DNA from: an uncultured Rhodospira sp.
GTDB taxonomy: Bacteria > Pseudomonadota > Alphaproteobacteria > Rhodospirillales > Rhodospirillaceae
Length of the DNA: 43,495 bases
Assembly (NCBI RefSeq): GCF_937138205.1
Contig: NZ_CAKZOT010000118.1
Span: 1-43,495, forward strand
Reading direction: 5' to 3'
Positions 1 through 8,265 of the stretch are shown piece after piece; position 1 is the first letter of the stretch, and every line of letters starts with the position of its first letter. The notes under the pieces were generated by a model. The model was not told where the DNA came from and searched no databases. It saw only the letters and a program-made list of their open reading frames with translations. Position numbers and translations under genes: made by a program.

Positions 1-3
1 ATC

Positions 4-592
4 TCAACATCTTGGCATCGACCAGACCGCCCGGGTGTGCCTATCGACCGCGAACCCAGGCGTGTCGGTCAGACGGGTATAGTCCGCGATGATCTGCGCT
101 TCGGAGCGGGCTATCTTAGCGTCCGTCTCCCCCTGGTGCCAGATGATGACGCGCGGCGTGAAGCCCGCAGCCGTGGCGTCGGCCACCCTGTCTCGCAGCG
201 CAGCGTAGTAGACGGAGCGGTCGTTCATCCAGTCGGCGGCCTGCGTGCCCCCGACGGCCCCGTGGATGAACAGCACATCACGGTCCAGGGTGTCGGTCAG
301 CCGCGCGCCGAAGGCCGTCCACAGGCTGTTCAGACCCAGACCCTTGGAGGCCCCGAGGACGGGAGCCTCGGCCTGGAAACACTGGCCGTCGAAGAAGGTA
401 TAGACCCGTCCCAGGCGCTCGGCCGGGGTGGCCTCGCCGGAGATGTTGTTGGCCGCGTTCGACTGGCCCCCGGTCACGGTGGTCACGGTCCCGGCCGGAT
501 CGGGGCAGGCCACCGCCGAGCAGGCCAGCCACTAGACCGACCGCGCCGAGAACGGCGCCGACGCGCAGGCAGGACAGGATACGGCCGCTCAT
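4..592 (-). pseudogene. CE6 / sialate O-acetylesterase-like lipoprotein, apparently frameshifted
   Basis: The reading frame ending at position 4 carries a GGQSNAANN block near its start and a WHQGETD block near its end, the two signatures of SASA/CE6 SGNH esterases, which deacetylate sugars or polysaccharides. No good start lies in that frame. In the neighbouring frame, ATG at 592 opens a hydrophobic signal sequence (MSGRILSCLRVGAVLGAVGLV). A one-base shift near position 530 would join it to WLACSAVAC, which contains a perfect lipobox (LAC). The C-terminal catalytic Asp-x-x-His block is not reached before the stop at 4-6, so the 3' end also looks incomplete. It follows the VOC gene on the same strand and may be the last member of the acyl-transfer operon. 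A GTG at 513 could start a signal-less product. A sequencing error is possible. Confidence 0.55.
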
Positions 593-688
593 GGCATCAC
601 CTCGTGGAGACTGGGTGGGCGGATCGGGCGGGAGGCTTCCGCTGGGTTTCCCTTGGGGGCTTCCCCTGGGGACGGACGCCCAGCCCTA

Positions 689-1102
689 TCACAAGGGCTG
701 CACGTATTCGATCATGATGCCGCGTGTCGCCACGGGATGCACGAAATTGCACAGGAAGGTCCCGGCGCCTTTGACCGGCTCGTCCTCCAGCATGCGCACG
801 CCTTGCTCGGCCAGGGTAGCCTGCACCGCCCGGATATCCGGGGTCTCGTAGGCGTAGTGATGTACGCCGCCGGAGCCCTTGTTGAAGCGGGCCAGAGAAC
901 CCCCGGTAGGCACGACCAACTCAACCTGAGCCGAGCCCTCCGGCGCGGCGCAGAACACGCACCAGCACTGAAACCGATCGACGTAGCCCCGGTAGTCTTC
1001 CGTATGGCCCATCATGGTCAGGAATCCCGCGACGTCGTCCATGTCGGGCAGGATGATCCCGACGTGATGCAGTCGCAGGGCGGATCCGAGAGCGGTGGTC
1101 AT
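689..1102 (-). CDS. VOC-family (glyoxalase / methylmalonyl-CoA epimerase-like) protein
   Basis: A 137-residue single VOC module. It opens with LHHVGIILPDMDDV (His12/13 as likely first metal ligand), has a central GGVHHYAYE block, and ends in IMIEYVQPL, where Glu132 is the usual last ligand. Family members bind a divalent metal and catalyse epimerisation, isomerisation or ring-cleavage steps. The length fits methylmalonyl-CoA epimerase-like proteins. The ATG at 1102 overlaps the TGA of the SGNH gene (ATGA), so the two are translationally coupled. Co-occurrence with FkbH and an ACP suggests that it acts on the carrier-bound or coenzyme-bound acyl group, but this is inference; the substrate cannot be read from the sequence. 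Confidence 0.8.
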   Translation of the reverse strand: MTTALGSALRLHHVGIILPDMDDVAGFLTMMGHTEDYRGYVDRFQCWCVFCAAPEGSAQVELVVPTGGSLARFNKGSGGVHHYAYETPDIRAVQATLAEQGVRMLEDEPVKGAGTFLCNFVHPVATRGIMIEYVQPL

Positions 1103-2127
1103 GAGTCGGTTCCCAGGGTGGCCAGGATGCGGTCGACAAGCCAGTCCGTCAGCAGTTCGGCGCCCCGGTACGAGGCATGGCCCGAATCAATGAAGTTCTC
1201 GGGATCGCCCTGGTAAACGGTGCCGAGCCAGAGATCGCCGAGCCCGCGCAGATAGTCTGCATCCAGTGGGGCGTCAAAGCCCTTGTAAAACGGCAGATAC
1301 AGAAACACCAAGCGGACCCCGTGGCGGTCGGCGAGGTCGGCCAGCCGCTCGATGTAGGTGCGCGGCACCCCGAACTCGATCCAGGCCAGGGATTCCGGAA
1401 GGATGGCCTTGGTCAGTTCGCGATACCGGCGCGCGCTCTGCCGGTCCAGCATCGCAGCGTGTTCCGGGTCCGCCAGTTCGGCGTCCTCACCCGCGCGGCT
1501 CCAGTCCGGATCGTTGAATGTCCGCAGGTCGGGCGTGGAGCCGAGATAGGCGGCCGGGTCGAACGCGGCCCGGCGGCCGAACGCCTCCGGCACCACACTT
1601 GCCAGCCCAAGCGACGCCTGCCGGAAGGGCAGCCGGGTCAGGTTCGCCGGCAGGTTCCGGTTCAACAGCCACGGACTCGTCAGAACCTCGCGCGCGGTGG
1701 CGATCTCGACGAACGCTTGGTGCCCGTCACGCGGCATCTGCTCCGTGACGCCGAACACGATCAGTTTGATCTCGGGCCGGGCTTTCAGCGCCTCGCGGAT
1801 GGTGGTCAGGCGGATGTCGAAGCCGGTGGCCGGCATGGAGATGTTGGCGACCCCCAGAGGCTGACCGCGCGCAGCCAGCTTGTCCTCCAGAATGGAGGCG
1901 GTCACGCCGCGCCCGACCCGCGAGGAGCCCACGAACAGCACGTCGATCGGGGCCGGATCGTCGTGGATCCGCTCGAAGATCCAGGTCGCGCGGCCGAAAA
2001 TCGTATCGTTCAGCGACTGATAGCGGACGTAGGGGCTGTTCGGAATCGCCAGCGTCGCCGCGGTGAGACCGCAGAACAGAACCACCACAAGCCCGAGCCA
2101 CAGTTTCAGGGACAGGGGTCGCGCCAT
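1099..2127 (-). CDS. Membrane-anchored SGNH-fold protein (AlgJ/DltD-like partner of MBOAT)
   Basis: The 342-residue protein starts with one N-terminal transmembrane segment (about residues 7-28), which would place the rest in the periplasm. An SGNH block I variant, VLFVGSSRVGRG, gives the candidate nucleophile Ser68/69. The C-terminal block FIDSGHASYRG gives Asp314 and His317, so the triad appears intact. The topology matches the accessory SGNH proteins that work with MBOAT acyltransferases (AlgJ/AlgX, PatB, DltD) rather than a free GDS(L) lipase. The MBOAT gene ends only 9 bases upstream, and the VOC gene overlaps downstream. Its expected role is to accept the acyl group exported by the MBOAT protein and hand it to a periplasmic or extracellular acceptor, or to hydrolyse it. 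The acceptor is unknown. Confidence 0.75.
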   Translation of the reverse strand: MARPLSLKLWLGLVVVLFCGLTAATLAIPNSPYVRYQSLNDTIFGRATWIFERIHDDPAPIDVLFVGSSRVGRGVTASILEDKLAARGQPLGVANISMPATGFDIRLTTIREALKARPEIKLIVFGVTEQMPRDGHQAFVEIATAREVLTSPWLLNRNLPANLTRLPFRQASLGLASVVPEAFGRRAAFDPAAYLGSTPDLRTFNDPDWSRAGEDAELADPEHAAMLDRQSARRYRELTKAILPESLAWIEFGVPRTYIERLADLADRHGVRLVFLYLPFYKGFDAPLDADYLRGLGDLWLGTVYQGDPENFIDSGHASYRGAELLTDWLVDRILATLGTDS

Positions 2128-2136
2128 CGGGACCTC

Positions 2137-3690
2137 CTAGAAATTGAAATAGATGAACTCGGACTGGCGATTGCCGATGGCCATGATCCCCAGATACAGC
2201 ACGGTGCCGGTGAACAGCGCGCCCGCCACGGTCGGCCGCCACTGGAACGACACCAGGGGCCGCGCCTCATGCTTCCAGCGGTCCCAGTCGATGGCCGGGC
2301 GGTAGCGGCCCATGATCTGCTGGGTGTTCGGGAACACGAAGATCAGCAGGCAGGCCAGCAGGGCGAACACCAGCGGCTTTGCGATCACATCGGCCGCGCT
2401 CACCGGGATCAGGGCGGCGAGGCTGCCCAGGGTGGAAACGTCCACCATTCCGGCCCAGATCGCCACGGCGTCCCCTACGCTCTCCGCGCGGAACATGACG
2501 TTGGCCAGGATGACGCACAGCAGGGTCAGGCCGTGGTAGGCCGCGATCGACCCCACGCCGGGCGGGTCCTTTCGCCGCGCCTTGCGCCGATAGGTGCGCC
2601 AGAACTCGTTGACGGCCAGATAGGTGCCATGCATCAGGCCGAACACGACGAAGGTCCAGCCGGCGCCGTGCCACAAGCCGATGACGACGAAGATCGTCAC
2701 CGTCGGCAACCCCGTAACCACCCAGAACGTGGACCACTTGCCCATCTCCATCTCCGCGACCCGGCGGGTCAGGGCGACGGCGAGCGGCTGGTACATGTAG
2801 GCGACGATGAACTGCTGCAGGGTCATATGCCAGCGGCGCCAGTACTCGATGATGCTGACGGCGCGCAGCGGGGAATGGAAGTTCAACGGCAGCCGGATCC
2901 CGAACATGCGGGCGAGGCCGATGGCCATGTCCGAATAGCCCGAGAAGTCGAAATAGAGCTGGATGGTGTAGCAGATCGCCGCCGTCCAGGCCTGGGCGAA
3001 GCCGATCTCGTTGCCGGCTGCCGCGCTGTCGAACACCGGCGAGGCATACAGGGCGGCGCTGTCCGCGATGACCGTCTTCTTGAACAGGCCGATGGCGAAG
3101 ATGGTCAGCCCGACCGACAGATGGGCCAGACCGAAGCGCCCGAGATGCCGGCCGAAGAACTGCGGCACCATGTCCTTGTAGTGGACGATCGGGCCGGCGA
3201 TGAGCTGCGGAAAGAAGATGACGAACGTGGTGTAGCGCCAGAGGCTGGCGCGTTCGACCCGGTCGCGGCTGACGTCGATCAGGTAGGCGATCTGCTGGAA
3301 CGTGTAGAACGAGATCGCCAGCGGCAGGATGATATGGGGCAGGTCCAGCGTCTGGCCCGACAGCGCCTCATAATTCTCGGCGAAGAAGTTCGCGTACTTG
3401 TAGTAGCCGAGCAGTCCCAGATTGAACACCACCCCCGCTGTCAGCGGTAGCCATGCCGAACGCTCCCGCGATCGGGCCGCCCGTATGAGGCGGCCGAACC
3501 CGAAATTGACGAGCACCGAGGCGATCAGAAGCAGCACATAGATCGGGTTCCAGGCCCCGTAAAACACCAGCGATGTGCAGACAAGGTAGATGAACAGGAA
3601 CCGCCGTTGCTTCAGATAGATGAGAAGGTAGTAACCAATTAAGACGATTGGCAGATACAGGCCAACGAACTGATATGAATTGAACAGCAT
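2137..3690 (-). CDS. MBOAT-family membrane O-acyltransferase (AlgI/DltB-like)
   Basis: A 517-residue polytopic membrane protein with about eleven hydrophobic segments. It carries the hallmark MBOAT motifs: FFPQLIAGPIVHYKDM in the first half, YFDFSGYSDMAIG, FNFHSPLRA..IEYWRRWHMTL, and GLWHGAGWTFVVFGLMHG with the candidate catalytic His341. Family members move an acyl group from a thioester donor across the membrane onto a sugar, lipid or protein acceptor. AlgI-type proteins O-acetylate exopolysaccharides, whereas DltB uses an acylated carrier protein. The presence of an ACP and an acyl loader in the same operon favours a carrier-protein donor here. It lies 4 bases after the methyltransferase gene and 9 bases before the SGNH gene. 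Confidence 0.92.
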   Translation of the reverse strand: MLFNSYQFVGLYLPIVLIGYYLLIYLKQRRFLFIYLVCTSLVFYGAWNPIYVLLLIASVLVNFGFGRLIRAARSRERSAWLPLTAGVVFNLGLLGYYKYANFFAENYEALSGQTLDLPHIILPLAISFYTFQQIAYLIDVSRDRVERASLWRYTTFVIFFPQLIAGPIVHYKDMVPQFFGRHLGRFGLAHLSVGLTIFAIGLFKKTVIADSAALYASPVFDSAAAGNEIGFAQAWTAAICYTIQLYFDFSGYSDMAIGLARMFGIRLPLNFHSPLRAVSIIEYWRRWHMTLQQFIVAYMYQPLAVALTRRVAEMEMGKWSTFWVVTGLPTVTIFVVIGLWHGAGWTFVVFGLMHGTYLAVNEFWRTYRRKARRKDPPGVGSIAAYHGLTLLCVILANVMFRAESVGDAVAIWAGMVDVSTLGSLAALIPVSAADVIAKPLVFALLACLLIFVFPNTQQIMGRYRPAIDWDRWKHEARPLVSFQWRPTVAGALFTGTVLYLGIMAIGNRQSEFIYFNF

Positions 3691-3694
3691 GGGA

Positions 3695-4630
3695 TCAATC
3701 CCCAGCGACCGCGATGACGCAGACCGAGACCGATATCTTTTGCCGCAGGGCGCGTTTCAATTCCTTGCCCTGGCTGGCGAAGGCGCCGTGCGATACGACG
3801 CGGAAACCGGCCGTTTCGACCAGGGCCAGCACGTCCTCGACCGTTTCCAGCAGGTAGATGTGGTCCGGCGACGGGCTGTTGATGGGCACGTTGACGAACA
3901 GATACGCCCCAACGGCCATCACGTTCCGGATGCTGGTCAGGGCCCGCCGCGGGTCCTCCAGATGCTCCAGCACCTCGCTCATCACCACCAGATCGAAGGC
4001 CGCCGCCCCTGGAGCCAACTGCATGATGTCCTGGACGGCGAAGGTCGCGCCGGATGCCCCCAGCCGCTCCAACGCCCGCCGGCTCTGGTCCACCGAAACG
4101 GGCGAAATATCCCAGGCCGTCGCCCCCGCCAGACCGAACGTCTTCAGGGACAGATACAGCATCAGGCCGTGGCCGGGTCCGATCTCCAGCAGGCGAGCGG
4201 AGTCCTTCAGGACCTTCGGGACCTCGCGGAAATAGAAATTGCAGGACTCCACATGGTTCGACCAGAACACCTGACTGAGCAGCAGGCCGTCGATATAGCG
4301 TTCCATGTAGGCGTCGTCGGAATAGACCTCGGCGTTTGCGGCCTCGAAGGTCGTCAGCCGATAGGACCCATGCCGGTGGAAGTGCAGTTCTTCCTCTCGC
4401 AGGCGGTCGCAGGTCCATCGGTAGTTTTCGGCGATGGTGTGCAGGCGATCCCCGCCCAGGATCACGGCCGCCTCGGCCAGCCACTCCGTCATCTCCAGCA
4501 CCGGCGCATCGCGCACGGACAGGCTCTTGGTCAGATAGGCCTCATGCTCCGGCCAGACCTTCAGAACGGCGTCCGCCAGCGTGGTCGTGGCCGGACGGCC
4601 GGTAAGGAGTTCGCTCAAGGTGGGGGTCAT
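3695..4630 (-). CDS. Class I SAM-dependent methyltransferase
   Basis: The 311-residue protein has a Rossmann methyltransferase core at about residues 130-240: motif I LLEIGPGHG (137-145), motif II ATAWDISP and motif IV FDLVVMSEVLEHLEDP. This is the UbiG/Methyltransf_23 type. About 130 N-terminal residues precede the core and are not recognised. The start at 4630 was chosen over a codon five residues earlier because its ATG overlaps the TGA of the FkbH-like gene, giving an ATGA coupling. In a cluster that makes an acyl-ACP, an O-methyltransferase could methylate the glyceryl/hydroxyacyl unit or a sugar hydroxyl. That role is inference from position. Confidence 0.85.
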   Translation of the reverse strand: MTPTLSELLTGRPATTTLADAVLKVWPEHEAYLTKSLSVRDAPVLEMTEWLAEAAVILGGDRLHTIAENYRWTCDRLREEELHFHRHGSYRLTTFEAANAEVYSDDAYMERYIDGLLLSQVFWSNHVESCNFYFREVPKVLKDSARLLEIGPGHGLMLYLSLKTFGLAGATAWDISPVSVDQSRRALERLGASGATFAVQDIMQLAPGAAAFDLVVMSEVLEHLEDPRRALTSIRNVMAVGAYLFVNVPINSPSPDHIYLLETVEDVLALVETAGFRVVSHGAFASQGKELKRALRQKISVSVCVIAVAGD

Positions 4631-6615
4631 GCGGCCTCTCGCCATGCCGACTGAAGGGACGGTGCCAGGGTCAGGGTCATCGGCAGATCCGGCCGGACGT
4701 GGCGGTCCAGATCCAGCACATAGCGGGTGCCGTCGTCCTCGATCGGCCCGACCGGCGCGAAACCGAGGGACGGCAGCAACTCCCGGACCAGGCCGTTCTT
4801 GGCGGTCGGGCGATAGTCCGCGTACAGGCGCGCGACACCCTTTTCCTTCAGGGCGGCGACCGCCACCGCCAGAACCGCCTGCTCAACCCGCCGTTCCAGC
4901 ACCCGGCAGCTCATCAGCCACGTATCGCACAGATACGCATCCTCGAACGGGCGCAGGATCAGGACGGCGATCATGCCGTTGTCGCCGAAGGTGTCCTTCA
5001 GCCGCACCTGGAAGGTCAGGGTGTCCGGGTCCTGCTCCATCCGCGTGACCTCGGCCTCGGTGTAGCGCCGGGTCGTCAGATTGAACTGGTTGGTCTTGTT
5101 GATGAGCTGGGTGATGCGCGCCCGCCCGGTCTCGTCGAACGGGGCCACCGCGCACTCCATCGCGAGGGAGCGCAGATAGGCGTCGTAGTCCCCGATGGTC
5201 TCCAGGGCCGCCGCCCGCGCCGCGTTGGCGCGGTACTGGTCGGCGCGCTGCATGTCGTCGGCGGTCAGGGTGAGCGTCTCGAAATAGCCCGACCCAGCCA
5301 GCAGCGGCACATAGTCCGCCGGGTCGTCCGCCAGTTCGACGACATTGACCGCGGGCAGCATCTGGCGCACCCGCGCCCGTTCGGCCGGGTTGTCGTCGAC
5401 GAAGACCAGCGCATCGACCCCAATGTTCAAGGTGGTCGCGATGCGTTGCAGGTTGGTGGCCTTGTCGGTCCAGTTGGCGACGAACACCGCGATGTCGTCC
5501 AGTCGCAGCGCCATGTCGGGCAGGTGTTCGAACGGCTGGCGGGCGATGGCCTCGTCGTTCTTGGAGCACACGGCCAGAACGATGCCGCGCTGCTTCAGGT
5601 GCAGGGCGTAGGTCTGCAGGGCGAGATGGGCCTCTCCCTCCGCGCTGCCCTGGCCGATGCGGATGCCGTTCAGGCCGTCGTCGCCGACGACGCCGCCCCA
5701 GCAGGTGTTGTCCAGGTCCAGCACCAGACACTTCGCAGACAGCCCGCGCACGGCCCGCAGCAGACGGGCGACGTGATCGGCGTAGAGCGGCAGATAGGTC
5801 AGGTTGAACGGCACCTTGGCGCGGTAGGTCAGCCTGGGATCGTACCAGCGGTCCAGGCCGACCCGCCCCGCCAGCGCCGCCACGTCGAACAGCACCGCCT
5901 GATGCGAGGCCGCCAAGTCCGCCAGCCGGCCGTTGAGCCGCTGGATCATCGCCGCCGGCGCCCCCGGCAAGCGGGCGTCCGCATGACCGGACCAGCCGGC
6001 CAAGGGTGGCGGCAGGGTTTGCAGCAAAACCGTGCCCACGCCCGCCGCCTGCAGCCGCTCCACCAGCGCGGCAACCGACTGGGCGGCGCGCTCCACCGCG
6101 GCATCGGCCTCGCCCGGATCCACGATGGGCGCGGCCAGACCCAGGCCGGCGGCGGTCTCTGCCAGCAATACGCCATCGGCCTGGAAGGCATGCAGACCGC
6201 TGTTGGGATTGAGCACTTCGGCGGCGGTCTGCCCGTACCCCGGCAGATAGGTCTCCAACCGCACCCCGTGGCGGAACGCGGCTACACGCAGGGCTGGAAC
6301 CGTAAAGTCAAAAGTTCCTGTGGCCAGGATAGCCAGACGAAAGCGTGCAAGTGGCCTTGCGGCGTCCTGCAGGGCCCTTAGCCGGGTATCGACCTTCGCG
6401 ATATGGTTGCTGTCCAGGTCTGTTCGCGTCAAGGCCGCTAGCGCGTCGAGTTGACCATCAGCTGACAGATCTGACAAGCCGCGAATTATGGCTCGCACTG
6501 TTTCTGGCTGAGGAGGAAGCCATGGTAAATAGCCTTCTGATATCGTGCGCATCATCACTACCCTAAGGGAGGGGGCCAAATTTGATGCAGATCGCCCATC
6601 AAGTCTCCAAAACAT
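4627..6615 (-). CDS. FkbH-like HAD-IIIC phosphatase / GNAT fusion (glyceryl-ACP synthase type)
   Basis: The 662-residue protein has three parts. The N-terminal third is variable. A HAD-IIIC domain begins with CLVLDLDNTCWGGVVGDDG (nucleophile Asp300, acid/base Asp302) and continues with VCSKNDE and ALVFVDDNPAER. A C-terminal GNAT-like region includes INKTNQFNLTTRR and DTFGDNGMIAV. This is the layout of FkbH proteins, which dephosphorylate 1,3-bisphosphoglycerate and load D-glyceryl onto an acyl carrier protein. The ACP gene lies 21 bases upstream, exactly as expected. The family assignment is firm; that the loaded group is glyceryl is inferred from characterised relatives. Met21/Met22 (about 6552-6555) is a possible later start. 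The first 60 bases are AT-rich. Confidence 0.9.
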   Translation of the reverse strand: MFWRLDGRSASNLAPSLRVVMMRTISEGYLPWLPPQPETVRAIIRGLSDLSADGQLDALAALTRTDLDSNHIAKVDTRLRALQDAARPLARFRLAILATGTFDFTVPALRVAAFRHGVRLETYLPGYGQTAAEVLNPNSGLHAFQADGVLLAETAAGLGLAAPIVDPGEADAAVERAAQSVAALVERLQAAGVGTVLLQTLPPPLAGWSGHADARLPGAPAAMIQRLNGRLADLAASHQAVLFDVAALAGRVGLDRWYDPRLTYRAKVPFNLTYLPLYADHVARLLRAVRGLSAKCLVLDLDNTCWGGVVGDDGLNGIRIGQGSAEGEAHLALQTYALHLKQRGIVLAVCSKNDEAIARQPFEHLPDMALRLDDIAVFVANWTDKATNLQRIATTLNIGVDALVFVDDNPAERARVRQMLPAVNVVELADDPADYVPLLAGSGYFETLTLTADDMQRADQYRANAARAAALETIGDYDAYLRSLAMECAVAPFDETGRARITQLINKTNQFNLTTRRYTEAEVTRMEQDPDTLTFQVRLKDTFGDNGMIAVLILRPFEDAYLCDTWLMSCRVLERRVEQAVLAVAVAALKEKGVARLYADYRPTAKNGLVRELLPSLGFAPVGPIEDDGTRYVLDLDRHVRPDLPMTLTLAPSLQSAWREAA

Positions 6616-6636
6616 AAAATCAACATAACTCTCCCG

Positions 6637-6888
6637 TCAGGCATTAGTTTTTCTGGCAACAGCAGTCACCAGATCGCCAAACTTCCTCAGGCTTTCGATT
6701 TCAGCATCTGAAAACTTTATGGCGTACTTTTTTTCTACAGCCACTATAAGGCGCACGTGGCTAAGGCTGTCCCACTCTTCAACATCGTCGGCCGTAGTCT
6801 CATTCGTGATCTCAATATCTTCCACATCCATCACATCTTTGAAGATTTTAACTATAGCAACATGCAATTCTGAAGTGCTCTTAGCCAT
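6637..6888 (-). CDS. Acyl carrier protein
   Basis: An 83-residue acidic helical protein with the phosphopantetheine attachment motif EEWDSLSHVRL (Ser41). The start at 6888 (MAKSTS) was chosen because GAAGGG lies about 8 bases upstream; a longer frame would begin at 6912. It is the first recognisable gene of the minus-strand operon and directly precedes the FkbH-like loader. This marks it as a dedicated carrier rather than the fatty-acid AcpP, whose usual fab neighbours are absent. Its composition is markedly more AT-rich than the downstream genes, which hints at separate acquisition of the 5' end of the cluster. Confidence 0.9.
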   Translation of the reverse strand: MAKSTSELHVAIVKIFKDVMDVEDIEITNETTADDVEEWDSLSHVRLIVAVEKKYAIKFSDAEIESLRKFGDLVTAVARKTNA

Positions 6889-7119
6889 CAAAACAACCCT
6901 TCCCATTAGCATGTCGAAGATTTAGGGCAGTGCGGCATGATTAACACAATGTGGGAACCTCGAACAACCGCCTGTTTGGCCGGGTCGGCGGTGTCGGCGG
7001 AAGCCTGAAAGCCGCTTTGGGCGTGTTTCACGCCATCGTGATCGCCATGTCCGCTATGTTTCTCATTTTGCCCTCCGTTTGGACACACGCCTGCCCTAAC
7101 CAGCCATCACGCCGGTCAG

Positions 7120-7195
7120 TTAACCCGCCCGATTCATGTTGTAGGCACAGCCGTCGAACTGCGCAAACAGATCCTCCACCTGCTCGTCGGACAAT
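7120..7195 (-). pseudogene. 3' remnant of a gene cut by the IS21-type element
   Basis: Reading inward from the IS end, the minus strand is open for 24 codons (begins LSDEQVEDLFAQFDGC, ends NMNRAG) before a TAA at 7120-7122. The composition looks coding-like, and the frame is cut exactly at the inferred IS boundary. The parent protein is not recognised and does not resemble an integrase C-terminus. It may be the tail of a gene that once headed the ACP operon. The rest of 6889-7195 holds no gene I can support. The call rests on 24 codons only and could be chance. Confidence 0.3.
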
Positions 7196-7373
7196 TGTCA
7201 ATCGGCGTCCAAAATTGCCCCGGGATCGGCTTGCAAAACAGCCCCACACTGGCGGTTGAGTAGGGCTGTCCAGGCAGTCCACGGGAAGGACCCGGCCGGG
7301 CGCCGCCGCGCCCGTCAGGGGGCCGGCGGCGGGGCCCGGCGGGGAGGGGCCTGTGGACCCGCCTGGGCAGCGC

Positions 7374-8242
7374 TTACGAGCGATTGCGGAACCGCCAGCT
7401 CTCGTTGCCGGTCTCGAGGATGTCGCAGTGGTGGGTGAGCCGGTCGAGCAGCGCGGTGGTCATCTTGGCGTCGCCGAAGACGGACGCCCACTCGGCGAAG
7501 CCAAGGTTCGTCGTCACGATCACCGACGTGGTCTCGTACAGGCGGCTGATCAGGTGGAACAGCAGCTGACCACCGGTCTGGGCGAAGGGCAGATAGCCCA
7601 GTTCGTCCAGCACCACCAGGTCGACCCGGCGCAGCTGGTCGGCCAGGCGGCCGGCCTTTCCGGCCCGGGCCTCCGCCTCCAGCCGGTTGACCAGGTCGAT
7701 GGCCGTGAAGAACCGACCGCGCGCCCCCTGGCGGATGCAGTGGGCGGCGATGGCCGTCGCCAGATGGGTTTTGCCCGTGCCGGTGCCACCCACCAGCACC
7801 ACGTTGCGCTGGGTGGCCAGGAAGTCTCCGTCGTGCAGGGTCCGGACCACCGCTTCGTTGACCGCGCTGGCCGCCGAGAAGTCGAACTCCTCCAACGTCT
7901 TGGTCACCGGGAACCGGGCGGCGGCGAGCTGATAGCGGATCGATCGGGCCCGTTTCTCCGCGATCTCGGCACGCAGCAGGTCGCCGAGAATCTCCTGGGG
8001 TCGGCGGTTCCGGTTCAGACCGTCGCGCAACACCTCGTCCGGGCGCGGCTCGCACCACGTCGGGTCCCCCAGGGAACGCGATGTGGTGCGTGAATCCGCG
8101 CCCAGGTCATGACTCTGCAGCCGATTCACGCATGAAGCTGGACCGCGAACGGTCCAGCTTCATGCGATCGGCTGCGAGCGGCCCGCATGCCCGCCAGCTT
8201 CAACGCGCGCATCATCTCCAGGATCTCAGGACGCTCCATCAT
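7374..8242 (-). pseudogene. istB: istB, IS21 transposition helper ATPase, interrupted near its 5' end
   Basis: IstB is the AAA+ helper that directs IstA to its target. The normal N-terminus (ATG at 8242 or 8239; ERPEILEMMRALKLAGMRAA) stops matching after 22 residues. The family sequence resumes at 8039 with DEVLRDGL, followed by Walker [13 protein letters not shown], Walker [14 protein letters not shown] and the sensor region [12 protein letters not shown], through to a normal C-terminus. Between them lies a 137-bp palindromic insertion (8040-8176) that adds an in-frame TGA and shifts frame. A truncated product could restart at a GTG at 8129 inside the insert, but it would lack the N-terminal IstA-interacting/DNA-binding segment. 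Loss of normal function is likely. Confidence 0.85.
8040..8176. repeat. 137-bp tandem double-hairpin insertion inside istB
   Basis: Two imperfect palindromes stand side by side. Hairpin 1 pairs 8117-8145 with 8150-8175: a 26-bp stem with a 4-base loop and a single 3-base bulge (TCA on the plus strand). Hairpin 2 pairs 8043-8062 with 8079-8101 and has a few unpaired bases. The octamer GTCATGAC lies between them. IstB homology breaks exactly at its edges, so it is an insertion. No ORF is present. It resembles a paired REP/BIME unit or MITE; the bulged stems also recall integron attC sites, but I see no attC core motif. Confidence 0.75.
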
Positions 8243-8265
8243 ACCAGTCCTGTCAGGCTTGCCCT

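Noticed and set aside
660-712. Terminator at the VOC stop codon (AGCCCT/AGGGCT stem)
   Set aside because: The stem contains the stop codon and has no T run, and the next gene follows in the same direction.
1177-3450. A 757-codon open frame on the plus strand opposite the SGNH and MBOAT genes
   Set aside because: It mirrors the codon structure of the real genes on the other strand; no family motifs, no ribosome site, composition rich in Arg/Gln/Gly/His as expected for an antisense shadow at high GC.
4699-6381. A 560-codon plus-strand frame opposite the FkbH-like gene
   Set aside because: Antisense shadow; the FkbH motifs on the minus strand are unambiguous.
8040-8176. Integron attC site
   Set aside because: Bulged hairpins are similar in shape, but no attC core site (GTTRRRY) or integrase was found.
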